NCBI GenBank assembly: GCA_947311455.1
Contig: CAMZKY010000101.1
Span: 1 to 6,157, forward strand
DNA length: 6,157 bases
Source: an uncultured Marinosulfonomonas sp.
GTDB taxonomy: Bacteria > Pseudomonadota > Alphaproteobacteria > Rhodobacterales > Rhodobacteraceae
Reading direction: 5' to 3'
The translations under genes were made by a program, and so were the position numbers. Positions 1-5,616 of the stretch are shown here, piece after piece. The notes beneath the pieces were generated by a model. It had not been told where the DNA came from. It worked only from the letters and a program-made list of their open reading frames with translations, and ran no database searches. Positions within the stretch are counted from its first letter, which is position 1. Every line of letters begins with the position of its first letter.

Positions 1-421
1 CATAGGGCACGTTTTCCAAACCCGGAATCGGCGGCACAAACGGGCTTGAGCCTGTGGCCACAACAAAACGGCGGGCTTTAATGATGGTATCACCCGCTTG
101 CACTTCATTCGCCGAGATGAATTTACCAAATTCGGAAATCACCTCCACGCCCAGCCCTTCGAACCGCTCGACACTGTCATGGGGGGCAATCGTATCAATC
201 GCCGCCTGCACATGATCTTTGGCCGCACCAAAGCCCATCCCCGCACGCCCCGCCGATAGCAGCGCCTTTGATGGCACACAGCCATAATTCAGGCAATCAC
301 CGCCCATTTTATGCCCTTCAATCAAAACCACCTTGGCCCCCATCTGAACAGCACCCGCCGCAATCGACAACCCGCCAGAGCCGCCACCAATAATACAAAT
401 GTCAGTTTTAATCGTTTTCAT
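1..421 (-). CDS. FAD-dependent pyridine nucleotide-disulfide oxidoreductase, mercuric reductase/lipoamide dehydrogenase-like (N-terminal part)
   Basis: This is the N-terminal 140 residues of a class I flavin disulfide reductase; the rest lies beyond the left edge. The translation begins MKTIKTDICIIGGGSGG, giving the FAD-binding Rossmann motif GGGSGG at residues 12-17 and an acidic ribose-binding Glu at 35. The redox-active pair is C43 and C48 in GGDCLNYGCVPSKAL. A second FAD-contact motif, VVATGSSP, lies at 120-127. The GDCLNYGCVPSK signature resembles MerA-like reductases more than true lipoamide dehydrogenases (usually GTCLNxGCIPSK). The start ATG follows AGGA with 7 bases between, and that AGGA overlaps the TAG stop of the upstream gene, so the two are probably translationally coupled. 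The enzyme would move electrons from NAD(P)H through FAD to the cysteine pair. The acceptor is unknown, and mercury reduction cannot be claimed because the C-terminal cysteines are outside the window. Family assignment is firm; substrate is not. Confidence 0.93.
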   Translation of the reverse strand, partial: MKTIKTDICIIGGGSGGLSIAAGAVQMGAKVVLIEGHKMGGDCLNYGCVPSKALLSAGRAGMGFGAAKDHVQAAIDTIAPHDSVERFEGLGVEVISEFGKFISANEVQAGDTIIKARRFVVATGSSPFVPPIPGLENVPY

Positions 422-430
422 AACAGGGTC

Positions 431-1150
431 CTATTTACGAATAAGTTTTATAATCATCGGTAGAGCGGCCAACGCGGCCAAACCAAGGATGGGAAGCAAG
501 ATATGCGGCTCTAGAATGATTCCGAAATTCGGTGTTTCACCGCGGGCAAACACATCCCCCAAACCAGCACCGATAGACGTGAACACCACACTGCCGGGAA
601 TAATGCCAATGAACGTTGAAATCACAAACCGATGCAGTGGCACCCCCACCATTGCAGGGACAAGATTGGCCACAAAGAACGGAACCACGGGCATAAACCG
701 GATCAGAAACAACATTGACCATTGATTTTCATCGATCCCGTCTTTGATTTTTTTAATTACGCCTTCGCCAGCTTCCATTTTGGCGGCAAGTTTATCGCCC
801 ATGCCCCAACGTGCCGCCATAAAAATAGATGTCGCGCCAGTCGTTGCCGCCACGATGTTAAACAGCGCGCCTGGAAACGTCGCAAACAAAAACCCGCCCG
901 TGATCGACGCAATCGCTGCCCCGGGCAATGAAAACGTTACAATCGCGGTATAAGCAGCAATGAAGATAAAAACCGTTAGCAGATAATTACTATCCCGAAA
1001 CGCAATCAACGCCTCACGATTATCGCGTAGGGACTCGAACGATAGATAGTCCTTTAGGGTAAAGGCACCGATGACGGCCACCACCCCAATCGCAATCATC
1101 GGAAGGTATCGCACCAACCCGCTTTTCTGTGTATCCGCCATATCTGTCAT
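431..1150 (-). CDS. TVP38/TMEM64 family (VTT/SNARE-associated domain) inner-membrane protein
   Basis: A 239-residue polytopic membrane protein of the DedA-related TVP38/TMEM64 group. Hydrophobic segments lie near residues 14-32, 57-75, 77-112, 146-168, 173-195 and 213-235. The VTT core covers about 70-197. Its first half has FSLPGAAIASITGGFLF (a probable re-entrant loop), and its second half has RFMPVVPFFVANLVPAMVGV followed by FIGIIPGSVVF. The C-terminus is short and basic. Family members are implicated in lipid or membrane homeostasis, but the transported or bound molecule here is unknown. I chose the ATG at 1150 because AAAGG lies 4 bases upstream and the protein then begins MTDMADTQ, which I think is usual for relatives. 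A longer form starting at 1177 (nine more residues) and a shorter one at 1141 are possible. The next gene, a flavin disulfide reductase, starts 9 bases after the stop. The two families also occur fused, so a shared function is likely. Confidence 0.9.
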   Translation of the reverse strand: MTDMADTQKSGLVRYLPMIAIGVVAVIGAFTLKDYLSFESLRDNREALIAFRDSNYLLTVFIFIAAYTAIVTFSLPGAAIASITGGFLFATFPGALFNIVAATTGATSIFMAARWGMGDKLAAKMEAGEGVIKKIKDGIDENQWSMLFLIRFMPVVPFFVANLVPAMVGVPLHRFVISTFIGIIPGSVVFTSIGAGLGDVFARGETPNFGIILEPHILLPILGLAALAALPMIIKLIRK

Positions 1151-1263
1151 TTTGCCTTTAAACCTTGTGCTTGCCATCGTTACACCACAACATGAGGCGG
1201 AAAGCCAAAAACAAACACCCTGATCACGCCGCCTTGATGCGAGGTGATGGAATATTTCACTTA

Positions 1264-1285
1264 GGCAGGGTTAAACCCGCCTTTT
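1264..1285 (+). terminator. Possible intrinsic terminator or operator dyad upstream of rpmH
   Basis: GGC-A-GGG, loop TTAAA, then CCC-GCC gives six G-C pairs with one bulged A, directly followed by TTTT on the plus strand. It has intrinsic terminator geometry but no plus-strand gene lies before it in the window. It could block stray transcription into rpmH, or be a protein-binding dyad for either divergent transcript. Confidence 0.35.
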
Positions 1286-1342
1286 GAAACATTCGATTGC
1301 AAGGTTGGGCGCAATTGTTGCATTTTTCCTGCGATTGACGAA

Positions 1343-1371
1343 TTGACTTAACCGTCGCGACCGCCTATTGC
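1343..1371 (+). promoter_or_regulatory. Predicted sigma70-type promoter of rpmH-rnpA
   Basis: TTGACT (1343-1348) is separated by 17 bases from TATTGC (1366-1371). The -35 matches five of six consensus bases and the spacing is ideal. Transcription would begin near 1378 and give a leader of about 60 bases before rpmH. This is a pattern match only. Confidence 0.55.
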
Positions 1372-1440
1372 ACGGTTTCAGATTGTTAAAGGTTTTGCGA
1401 ATCCCCTGCGGGTTCCGGCCATATTAGACGGAGACGCGTG

Positions 1441-1575
1441 ATGAAACGCACATTTCAACCTTCGAACCTTGTTCGTAAACACCGCCACGGCTTTCGTTCG
1501 CGCATGGCAACCAAAGCTGGCCGTAAAATCCTGAATGCACGTCGTGCAAAAGGCCGCGCCAAACTTAGCGCCTAG
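1441..1575 (+). CDS. rpmH: 50S ribosomal protein L34
   Basis: A 44-residue, highly basic protein that starts MKRTFQPSNLVRKHRHGFR and continues SRMATKAGRKILNARRAKGR. This is the near-invariant L34 sequence, at the usual bacterial length of 44-46. It is a small structural protein of the large ribosomal subunit that binds 23S rRNA. The start is fixed by GGAG at 1430-1433 with 7 bases to the ATG, and by the conserved MKRTFQPS start. rnpA follows after 24 bases on the same strand, the classic rpmH-rnpA operon. Both are probably transcribed from the promoter at 1343-1371. Confidence 0.98.
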   Translation: MKRTFQPSNLVRKHRHGFRSRMATKAGRKILNARRAKGRAKLSA

Positions 1576-1599
1576 GCTTCCCTTTAGGGTTATCCAATA

Positions 1600-2019
1600 A
1601 TGACACCGCCGAAGGCCCCCGTGACTGGCACATCGCCAACTTCCACGGAACCGCTTCCGGCGGTTTTGTCATGTTTGACAACAATTACCAAACGCGCCGA
1701 TTTCATCAAAGCCTCACGGGCTAAACGCATCGCAGTGAAAGGATTTATCCTTCAAGCGCGTAAACGTGGCAGTGACGAACCAAACCCCGAGCAAATCCGC
1801 GTTGGCTATACCTGTTCCAAAAAGGTTGGCAATGCCGTGGCGCGAAACCGCGCCAAACGCCGCCTGCGCGCCATAGCCCGCGAAATAATCGCCAAACGCG
1901 GGTTGGCCGGTTGGGATTATGTCTTGATCGGGCGCAACACAATTACCGCCACCCGTCCCTATAAGGACATGCTGGGTGATCTGAAATATGGCCTAAAGAT
2001 AATGAATGGCAAAACCTAG
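1600..2019 (+). CDS. rnpA: Ribonuclease P protein component
   Basis: The protein subunit of RNase P, which with the M1 RNA (not in this window) removes 5' leaders from precursor tRNAs. It has 139 residues. A Pro/Thr-rich extension (about 1-24) precedes the conserved fold, which begins LTTITKRADFIKASRAKR. The RNR signature is GNAVARNRAKRRLR at 77-90, preceded by VGYTCSKKV, and the C-terminal part has GWDYVLIGR. All are hallmarks of the family. AGGG lies 10 bases before the ATG. Such an extension is, as I recall, common in roseobacter relatives, but a later GTG at 1621 cannot be excluded. It is cotranscribed with rpmH. The genes that often follow it, yidD and yidC, are not present: the next 225 bases are non-coding or hold only a doubtful minus-strand ORF. 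Confidence 0.97.
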   Translation: MTPPKAPVTGTSPTSTEPLPAVLSCLTTITKRADFIKASRAKRIAVKGFILQARKRGSDEPNPEQIRVGYTCSKKVGNAVARNRAKRRLRAIAREIIAKRGLAGWDYVLIGRNTITATRPYKDMLGDLKYGLKIMNGKT

Positions 2020-2244
2020 CCGTTTAATTTTGTGCCATCACCAGCCCCGTCAGGGATTTAGCCATCCTGACCGGATCCCATGCTGTGCACTAAAATCAGC
2101 TGGATTTAATTTGATGATATGATGCGGATCGGCGCTTTTGCAAACCGATGAAATCGGTGCAACATTTGTGAGCATCGCGACGGGATCACCATCACCGTAA
2201 GTTATATTTTCGGCCATCATATCCCTAGGGCGAAAATTGAAATT
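2020..2244. other. Gap between convergent rnpA and the phosphatase, with two hairpins
   Basis: Two stem-loops stand out. The first pairs GTCAGG (2049-2054) with CCTGAC (2066-2071). The second pairs TTGC-ACCGAT (2138-2141 and 2144-2149, two A bulged) with ATCGGT-GCAA (2153-2162) around the loop GAA. Neither has a clean T run, so neither is a textbook intrinsic terminator, although one may end the rnpA transcript. A doubtful minus-strand small ORF covers much of the region. Confidence 0.5.
2050..2220 (-). CDS. Doubtful 56-residue ORF downstream of the phosphatase gene
   Basis: I do not recognise this ORF. It starts at one of two adjacent ATGs (2220 or 2217), 24 bases after the phosphatase stop and on the same strand, with AGGG just upstream of the second. 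The translation begins MMAENITYGDGDPVAML and ends GIRSGWLNP, with one cysteine and no signal peptide or membrane segment. Its end falls inside a hairpin. In a neighbouring frame a short reading (DPVRMAKSLTGLVMAQN, stop at 2024-2026) continues past the stop, so a frameshifted remnant is as likely as an intact gene. A chance open frame is the main alternative. Confidence 0.25.
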   Translation of the reverse strand: MMAENITYGDGDPVAMLTNVAPISSVCKSADPHHIIKLNPADFSAQHGIRSGWLNP

Positions 2245-2706
2245 TTATCTTACACTCATACGCACAATATTTTCAGCCAATCCGCGGCTGGCCTCCTCAA
2301 TCAGATCCAGTGCCTCGTCATAGCCACCCGTATAATAGGGATCAGGCACAAAATTCGCACCGCTGGCGGGCGCATAATCAGTAAACAGTTTTATCGGCGT
2401 GTCATTACCCTTGGGCCGCAACCTTTCCATATCGGCGATGTTTTCCCCATCCATCCCGATGATCAAATCAAACGCGTCAAAATCTGCCGCTGAAAACTGC
2501 CGTGCACGAAGGCCGGATATATCATATCCCCGCGCTTCACAGGCTTGTTGCATCAACCCGTAAGGAGGATCTCCGACATGCCAACCGCCCGTTCCGGCGC
2601 TGTCAATTTCCACATCCAGCCCTTTGGCGAAATCCCGAAATACCCCTTCGGCACTGGGGGATCGGCAAATATTTCCAAGGCAAACAAATAAAACACGTGT
2701 AGTCAC
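2245..2706 (-). CDS. Low-molecular-weight protein tyrosine phosphatase
   Basis: A 153-residue cytoplasmic phosphatase that hydrolyses phosphotyrosine (or related phospho-substrates) through a cysteinyl-phosphate intermediate. The P-loop is at the N-terminus: VCLGNICRSPSAEG, with nucleophile C9 and R15 (CX5R) followed by S16. The general acid is D122 in PDPYY, followed by GGYDEALDLIEEA. Length matches the family (about 150-160). I chose the GTG at 2706 because GGGGA lies 6 bases upstream and it gives an N-terminus (M)TTRVLFVCLGN of normal length. The frame stays open upstream through ATGs to 2796, which would add up to 30 unusual residues and run into the control region of the divergent acyl-CoA ligase. 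No exopolysaccharide or tyrosine kinase gene is nearby, so its target cannot be inferred. Confidence 0.95.
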   Translation of the reverse strand: MTTRVLFVCLGNICRSPSAEGVFRDFAKGLDVEIDSAGTGGWHVGDPPYGLMQQACEARGYDISGLRARQFSAADFDAFDLIIGMDGENIADMERLRPKGNDTPIKLFTDYAPASGANFVPDPYYTGGYDEALDLIEEASRGLAENIVRMSVR

Positions 2707-2809
2707 AGCAATCCCCAAATTAATCCGCGCATCCGACGCAGCGTTAAGTTTTGTATCAAAGCCCATTCTGTGCATAATTACAAAAAATTCCAACAATAAG
2801 GGGCCAAAA
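2707..2809. promoter_or_regulatory. Divergent control region between phosphatase and acyl-CoA ligase
   Basis: For the plus-strand ligase a possible promoter is TTGTAT (2751-2756), 16 bases, CATAAT (2773-2778). A perfect match to the DnaA-box consensus TTATNCACA (TTATGCACA, minus strand, 2769-2777) overlaps that -10. The ligase ribosome site AAGGGG is at 2798-2803. No convincing minus-strand promoter was picked for the phosphatase. Confidence 0.4.
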
Positions 2810-4429
2810 ATGCTCGGACAAATGATGTATCAACAGCTGACCACAAGTTCGCTGATTAAACATGCCGCAAATTACCATGGTGAAACCGGTGTTGTTTCTG
2901 TGGAAACATCGGGCGGGATCGAAAATTCAAACTGGAAAACTGTTGAACTGAATGCACGGAAACTGGCCTCGGCACTGGAAAAACTTGGGATAAAACAAGG
3001 GGATAGATGCGCCACCATCGCATGGAATAATCGCCGCCATTTGGAGATCTACTTTGGCGTGGCGGGGGCTGGTATGGTCTGCCACACCATGAACCCGCGC
3101 CTGCACCCCGAACAAATGATCTATATCGCCAATCACGCCGAAGATCAGGTGATGTTTCTGGACAAGACTTTTCTGGGGTTTGCGGCCAAACTGGGTGAGC
3201 ATTTTAAATCGGTCAAACATTACATTCTGATGGGGCCGCGCGACGAAGAATCCGCGGCCATGGTGGATGGCTTGCTGTTTTATGACGAACTGCTGGAAAC
3301 CGGAGACGCCGATTATCAATGGCCCGAAATCGACGAAACCACCCCGTCCAGCCTGTGCTATACATCCGGCACCACGGGAAACCCCAAAGGCGTTCTTTAT
3401 ACACACCGTTCTACCGTGCTTCACTCGATCGGCGGCAACCAACCCGACGGCCTTGCCCTCTCCGCCAAAGACACCGTGCTACCGGTTGTGCCAATGTTCC
3501 ACGTCAATGCGTGGGGTGTGCCCTACATTACTGCCATGGCGGGCTGTAAGCTGGTTTTACCCGGGCCGGGGATGGATGGCGAAAGCCTTGCCAAATTGAT
3601 CACCGGTGAAAAAGTTACGATTGCATTGGGCGTGCCCACAATCTGGCTGGGCCTGCTGGCCGCGTTTGAATCAACAGGGCTAAAACCTGACACGTTGAAA
3701 CGAACTGTCGTTGGTGGCTCGGCCTTGCCGCCGTTTATGATCGCCGAATTCCGCGATAAATATGATGTGGAGCTGATCCACGCATGGGGGATGACCGAAA
3801 CCAGCCCGCTTGGCACCATCAATCAACTGCTAGAAAAACACCTGACCCTGTCAAATGATGAACAAGCCCAACAGCGCCTTGGCCAAGGCCGCCCACCGTG
3901 GGGTGTAGAACTACGCATTGTTGACGAAAACGGCGCGCTGCTGCCAAATGACGGTGAAACCCAAGGCGATCTGCAAATTCGTGGCCCATGGATCGTTGAC
4001 ACGTATTTCAAAAGCAAGGCCAGCGCCCTAACGGAGGATGGATGGTTTGATACGGGCGATGTGGCAACGCTTGACGGGGATGGATACATGATTATCCGTG
4101 ACCGTTCCAAAGACATCATCAAATCCGGCGGTGAATGGATTTCCACGGTTGAACTGGAAAATATCGCCATTGCGCACCCGGCAATCGCTAATGCCGCCGC
4201 CATCGCCGCGATCCACAAAAAATGGGATGAACGCCCCGTAATTATTGCAGTGATTGCTGAAGGGAGCAGCGTGACCGAGGAGGAAATCATCGCCTATTAC
4301 GACGGTAAAATTGCCAAATGGCAGACGCCGGACAAGGTGATTTTTGTGGATGAATTGCCACTTGGGGCCACGGGTAAGGTGCTTAAAAACAAGCTGCGGG
4401 AAGAACACGGGAATTGCCTGATCGGCTAA
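2810..4429 (+). CDS. AMP-forming acyl-CoA ligase, DmdB-like (fatty acid or methylthiopropionate CoA ligase)
   Basis: A 539-residue ANL-superfamily enzyme that adenylates a carboxylic acid with ATP and transfers it to CoA. The P-loop is YTSGTTGNPKG at 184-194. HAWGMTETSP has the A5 core with E330. The hinge region has DTGDVATLDGDGY from D414 and RDRSKDIIKSGGEWIS at 430-445. The catalytic lysine is K523 in GATGKVLKN near the C-terminus. The protein begins MLGQMMYQQLTTSSLIKHAA, which, like WNNRRHLEIYFGVAGAGMVCHTMNPR (in parts), strongly recalls the roseobacter DmdB ligases that activate methylmercaptopropionate in DMSP demethylation; such enzymes also take medium-chain fatty acids. No other dmd gene is in the window, so substrate is unproven. 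The start ATG has AAGGGG 6 bases upstream. The frame is open 186 bases further up but overlaps the phosphatase. A strong hairpin follows the stop. Confidence 0.95.
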   Translation: MLGQMMYQQLTTSSLIKHAANYHGETGVVSVETSGGIENSNWKTVELNARKLASALEKLGIKQGDRCATIAWNNRRHLEIYFGVAGAGMVCHTMNPRLHPEQMIYIANHAEDQVMFLDKTFLGFAAKLGEHFKSVKHYILMGPRDEESAAMVDGLLFYDELLETGDADYQWPEIDETTPSSLCYTSGTTGNPKGVLYTHRSTVLHSIGGNQPDGLALSAKDTVLPVVPMFHVNAWGVPYITAMAGCKLVLPGPGMDGESLAKLITGEKVTIALGVPTIWLGLLAAFESTGLKPDTLKRTVVGGSALPPFMIAEFRDKYDVELIHAWGMTETSPLGTINQLLEKHLTLSNDEQAQQRLGQGRPPWGVELRIVDENGALLPNDGETQGDLQIRGPWIVDTYFKSKASALTEDGWFDTGDVATLDGDGYMIIRDRSKDIIKSGGEWISTVELENIAIAHPAIANAAAIAAIHKKWDERPVIIAVIAEGSSVTEEEIIAYYDGKIAKWQTPDKVIFVDELPLGATGKVLKNKLREEHGNCLIG

Positions 4430-4432
4430 AAA

Positions 4433-4464
4433 CAAGGGCCGGAAGTGTATGCTTCCGGCCCTTG
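4433..4464. terminator. Shared terminator between the ligase and the copper pair
   Basis: A perfect 13-bp stem, CAAGGGCCGGAAG with CTTCCGGCCCTTG, encloses the loop TGTATG. On the minus strand it is followed by TTTTTAG, so it is a textbook intrinsic terminator for the copper chaperone transcript, 20 bases after that stop. On the plus strand it begins 3 bases after the ligase stop and is followed by CATATTCT, a weaker tail, so it probably ends both convergent transcripts. Confidence 0.85.
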
Positions 4465-4484
4465 CATATTCTATGGGTCAGGGT

Positions 4485-4979
4485 TTAACTGCCGTCCATT
4501 TTTTTCATGTCCATGCCGTCCATCGTGCTGTTTTCCATGCGTTTCAGATCAACAGGGATTTCAATAACCATATCGCCCCGTTTTTCAAAATGCAGGGTTA
4601 CACTGATTTTTTCGCCATCCACCAGTGCGCGGTTCAGGCCCATGAACATCAAATGATCACCGCCGCGTTTCAGCATATGTGTTTCACCATCCGGCAGCAC
4701 AAATCCGCCTTCGACCTCACGCATCATCATCACGCCATTTTCACCGTGAATATGGGTATGGGTTTCAATACGCTTGGCAATATCGGATGTCGCGCCAACC
4801 AGAACATCGTCTTGGCCGGAATTGTTCATAATCATCATAAACGCCGCGCCGCTTTTGGCTGTGGGGCCAGAGGAGCGCATATACGCGTCCTTGATCATCA
4901 CGCCTGCACCATCGGCAAACGCAGGCACAGCCATCAAACACACAGCAGCAGCCGTGACGAAATTTCTACGATTTAACAT
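4485..4979 (-). CDS. PCuAC-family periplasmic copper chaperone
   Basis: A 164-residue secreted protein of the PCuAC (DUF461) family, whose members carry Cu(I) in the periplasm and help load the copper site of cytochrome oxidase. A signal peptide is visible: MLNRRNFVTAAAVCLMAVPAFA, with cleavage likely after residue 22. Its RRNFV resembles a twin-arginine motif. The mature part shows the family pattern: SGAAFMMIMN, the ligand region H74, H76, H78 with GVMMM (M84-M86), and GGDHLMFMGL with H109 and M111. The first His/Met spacing is close to, but not exactly, the H-X10-M-X21-H-X-M textbook form. The tail (148-164) is rich in Met and Asp, with Met at 148, 153, 156, 158 and 161. The start at 4979 has AAGGA 7 bases upstream and gives a clean signal peptide. 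A small secreted protein is encoded 40 bases upstream, probably in the same operon. Confidence 0.93.
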   Translation of the reverse strand: MLNRRNFVTAAAVCLMAVPAFADGAGVMIKDAYMRSSGPTAKSGAAFMMIMNNSGQDDVLVGATSDIAKRIETHTHIHGENGVMMMREVEGGFVLPDGETHMLKRGGDHLMFMGLNRALVDGEKISVTLHFEKRGDMVIEIPVDLKRMENSTMDGMDMKKMDGS

Positions 4980-5019
4980 TTTAGTTTCCTTTGGAATTTT
5001 GAATTTTGAAAGAAGGGTT

Positions 5020-5361
5020 TCAAACATCCAAAGGCGGGCCACGAGCAGCAGGAGTTAGCACATCATGCACACGCCAGATCACTGCCGCATCGGGTGCTGA
5101 CAGCAAGGTAATCGTCCAATCACGTACTGGCGGTTTTTCGGTATAAAAAGCGACGGTGAATAGAGCAATCGCATCGGGGCAAACGATGTTTTCCTGAAGA
5201 GGTTGGCCATCAGGCCCGATTTTCATCACCACCATGCCAACGCCGGTGCAAATCACCATATCCCGGCCCACATCGGGGTGTTTCCCGCGTGCCGTTGCGA
5301 ATCCGATGCTGGTCACAGCAAGGATCACAGACAGAAATATAGCAGCAAGTGATTTACTCAT
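5020..5361 (-). CDS. Small secreted two-cysteine protein next to the copper chaperone (DUF2946-like, tentative)
   Basis: A 113-residue protein with a signal peptide, MSKSLAAIFLSVILAVTSIG, probably cut near FATA at 21-24. The mature part has two cysteines: C38 in MVICTGVGMVVM, and C61 in ENIVCPDAIALF, linked by IGPDGQPLQ. The C-terminus is RGPPLDV. The arrangement, an ICTG-type cysteine, an xDGxP turn, a CPD cysteine and a terminal RxPP, recalls the small DUF2946 proteins often found near copper genes. However, those usually have CPxC and here the second cysteine is Ala, so I hold the assignment loosely. It lies 40 bases upstream of the PCuAC gene on the same strand, which suggests a copper-related envelope role. 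The ATG at 5361 gives a proper signal peptide, though its ribosome site is weak. A TTG start at 5403 is possible but less natural. Confidence 0.75.
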   Translation of the reverse strand: MSKSLAAIFLSVILAVTSIGFATARGKHPDVGRDMVICTGVGMVVMKIGPDGQPLQENIVCPDAIALFTVAFYTEKPPVRDWTITLLSAPDAAVIWRVHDVLTPAARGPPLDV

Positions 5362-5401
5362 AACTGACAAATGCACCGAAAATTGAAATACTTCAAGCGA
5401 C

Positions 5402-5441
5402 AATTTAAGGCACGGCTCAACTCAGGTTGGCCCCTTAAATT
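5402..5441. repeat. Inverted repeat in the leader of the copper pair
   Basis: AATTTAAGG (5402-5410) and CCTTAAATT (5433-5441) are perfect 9-base inverted arms 22 bases apart. Inside lies a smaller dyad, CAAC-TCAG-GTTG (5418-5429). It sits 41-80 bases before the ATG of the small secreted protein. It could be an operator or a leader RNA hairpin. Confidence 0.5.
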
Positions 5442-5455
5442 TCCAGCGCACTTAG

Positions 5456-5485
5456 CCAATATTTGTTGGAAAACCACGCTGGCAA
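5456..5485 (-). promoter_or_regulatory. Weak promoter candidate for the copper pair
   Basis: Read on the minus strand, TTGCCA (5485-5480) is 18 bases from TATTGG (5461-5456). If used, transcription would begin just before the 9-bp inverted repeat, placing that repeat in the leader RNA. The -10 match is modest and this could be chance. Confidence 0.25.
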
Positions 5486-5616
5486 AGATACCGCGCTTGA
5501 TTTCTTTAAGGGCCGACCAAACCAGATCTGGAGCCGCCTTATCCTACGCAACATTCGCCTGCCACTTGGTAAATCGCCAAAAGCCGACCCGAATATGAAA
5601 TGCTTAGGTGAAACAC

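Larger units (their letters stand above)
1178..1440. other. Divergent intergenic region between the VTT membrane gene and rpmH
   Basis: These 263 bases hold no convincing gene. They contain a sigma70-like promoter for rpmH (1343-1371), a GC-rich hairpin followed by TTTT on the plus strand (1264-1281), and a weaker leader hairpin (1399-1415: GAATCCC, loop CTGC, GGGTTC, with one T bulged). I could not pick a clear promoter for the minus-strand operon. Confidence 0.6.
5362..5616. other. Leader/spacer between the copper pair and the rpmB terminator
   Basis: No convincing gene is present in these 255 bases. Short open frames on both strands run through the rpmB terminator and have no ribosome site. 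The stretch holds a 9-bp inverted repeat (5402-5441), a small TTGAA/TTCAA dyad (5383-5396), a perfect palindrome CCAGATCTGG (5522-5531) and a weak promoter candidate on the minus strand (5456-5485). Confidence 0.5.

Noticed and set aside
1588..1600. TTATCCAATA before rnpA as a DnaA box
   Set aside because: It matches only the first part of TTATCCACA, and it lies in the short ribosome-binding spacer of rnpA.
2707..2796. N-terminal extension of the phosphatase to 183 residues
   Set aside because: The family starts a few residues before the P-loop, and the GTG at 2706 has a good GGGGA site and gives normal length.
2624..2809. N-terminal extension of the acyl-CoA ligase by 62 residues
   Set aside because: It overlaps the phosphatase gene on the other strand, has no family-like sequence, and a strong ribosome site precedes the ATG at 2810.
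5522..5531. Perfect palindrome CCAGATCTGG as an operator
   Set aside because: A single 10-base palindrome, far from any gene start and without a second copy, is weak evidence.
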